DNA of 64,000 bases from JAAXQD01 sp963790095 (lineage in GTDB: Bacteria > Desulfobacterota > Desulfobacteria > Desulfobacterales > UBA11574), in contig CAWBNO010000011.1 in assembly GCA_963790095.1 (NCBI GenBank), positions 62,001 through 126,000 of the forward strand, in the 5' to 3' direction. Of this stretch, positions 63,722 through 64,000 are shown piece after piece. The notes beneath the pieces are model-generated. The model was not told where the DNA came from, searched no databases, and saw only the letters and a program-made list of their open reading frames with translations. Both the position numbers and the translations under genes were made by a program. Positions within the stretch are counted from its first letter, which is position 1; every line of letters starts with the position of its first letter.

Positions 63722-64000
63722 GGATGGTCTCCCTGTAGGCCGCAACGGTCATTTCTGCGGCCCTTTTCCAGGTAAAGCGACTGTGAACCCGATCAAATCC
63801 GGCACGACCCATTTTCTCCGCCTGGTCAGGATTTTCGAGGAGTCGTGTGATAGCATTCACAAGTTCCCGGGAATTGGCAGGGGGAACCAGAACACCGGCA
63901 TCCCCCACCACCTCGGGCAAGGCACCGCCGGTGGTGCTGACCACCGGCAAACCGCACGCCATCGCCTCGCCGGCCGGAAAACCGAACCCCTCGTATACGG
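63702..64000 (-). CDS. GT4/GT1-family glycosyltransferase, C-terminal part (runs off the window)
   Basis: The last ~99 residues of a GT-B glycosyltransferase. The UDP/NDP-sugar-binding motif reads YEGFGFPAGEAMACGLPVVS followed by GGALPEVVGDAG, then a typical C-terminal helix (RLLENPDQAEKMGRAGFDRV). The 5' end lies beyond position 64000. It overlaps the methyltransferase start by 20 bp, so the two are coupled, probably in a surface-polysaccharide or lipid-glycan gene group extending out of the window. Confidence 0.9.
   Translation of the reverse strand, partial: VYEGFGFPAGEAMACGLPVVSTTGGALPEVVGDAGVLVPPANSRELVNAITRLLENPDQAEKMGRAGFDRVHSRFTWKRAAEMTVAAYRETIRDYHRF

Noticed and set aside
63092..63775. 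227-codon plus-strand frame opposite the methyltransferase
   Set aside because: Antisense to a clear SAM methyltransferase; no independent support.

Overview
The window reads as a chromosomal segment of a Gram-negative, anaerobic deltaproteobacterium, most likely from the sulfate-reducing Desulfobacterota (Desulfobacteraceae/Desulfosarcinaceae type). This is inferred from: an outer-membrane LPS assembly gene (lptD); kdnA/kdnB for 8-amino-Kdo; a UGA-encoded selenocysteine peroxiredoxin; a 2x[4Fe-4S] ferredoxin; a PAS/LuxR regulator; sigma-54 type promoters; and dispersed intergenic palindromes. No rRNA, tRNA or CRISPR array was seen.

Layout. 0.1-9 kb: sfsA, then a minus-strand kdnA-kdnB-giant GlmS-like operon (LPS inner-core amino sugar) and a transpeptidase-domain penicillin-binding protein. 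9-16.8 kb: a minus-strand core block lptD, NusG paralog, HU/IHF, holB, ricT, metG. 16.9-23.2 kb: plus-strand surE (frameshifted), YhaM-like HD nuclease, tmk, a cysteine synthase/cysteinyl-tRNA-synthetase-like fusion, a conserved unknown and a truncated Slp lipoprotein. 23.2-25.9 kb: an AT-rich accessory patch with a Phd/ParE toxin-antitoxin pair, a broken racemase and a methyltransferase. 26-32 kb: minus-strand SDR/DUF2867 (frameshifted), DUF523-DUF1722, a PEP-synthase-like protein, an FMN-binding protein and the selenoprotein peroxiredoxin. 32-37 kb: a MacAB-TolC type efflux operon whose outer-membrane gene carries several frameshifts. 37.3-39.4 kb: a group II intron with its reverse transcriptase. 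39.4-40.8 kb: a degenerate sigma factor, an anti-sigma factor and a periplasmic metal-sensor-like protein.

40.9-49.5 kb: a sigma-54 promoter driving a small protein with a perfect terminator, then an FAD oxidoreductase/DUF1365/CFA-synthase-like lipid-modification set with DUF1295, an MFS carrier, a chalcone-isomerase-like protein, DUF2177 and DUF1499. 49.5-57.3 kb: PAS-LuxR regulator, patatin-like lipase, intact Slp lipoprotein, MinD/CpaE-like ATPase, ferredoxin, Ste24-type M48 protease and a small unknown. 57.4-64 kb: plsC (frameshifted), RNase J, FtsK, two methyltransferases and the end of a glycosyltransferase.

Three things stand out. First, at least two families of dispersed intergenic palindromes: a TTCCA-octamer element (4 copies) and long nested hairpins, two of which share an identical core while their stems differ but stay complementary. 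Second, proteins that automatic annotation would miss or mislabel: the Sec-peroxiredoxin, the CysK-CysS fusion with lost HIGH and KMSKS motifs, and the 1250-residue GlmS-like protein. Third, five genes interrupted by eight single-base events that all appear to be insertions, which points to sequence error at least as strongly as to gene decay.
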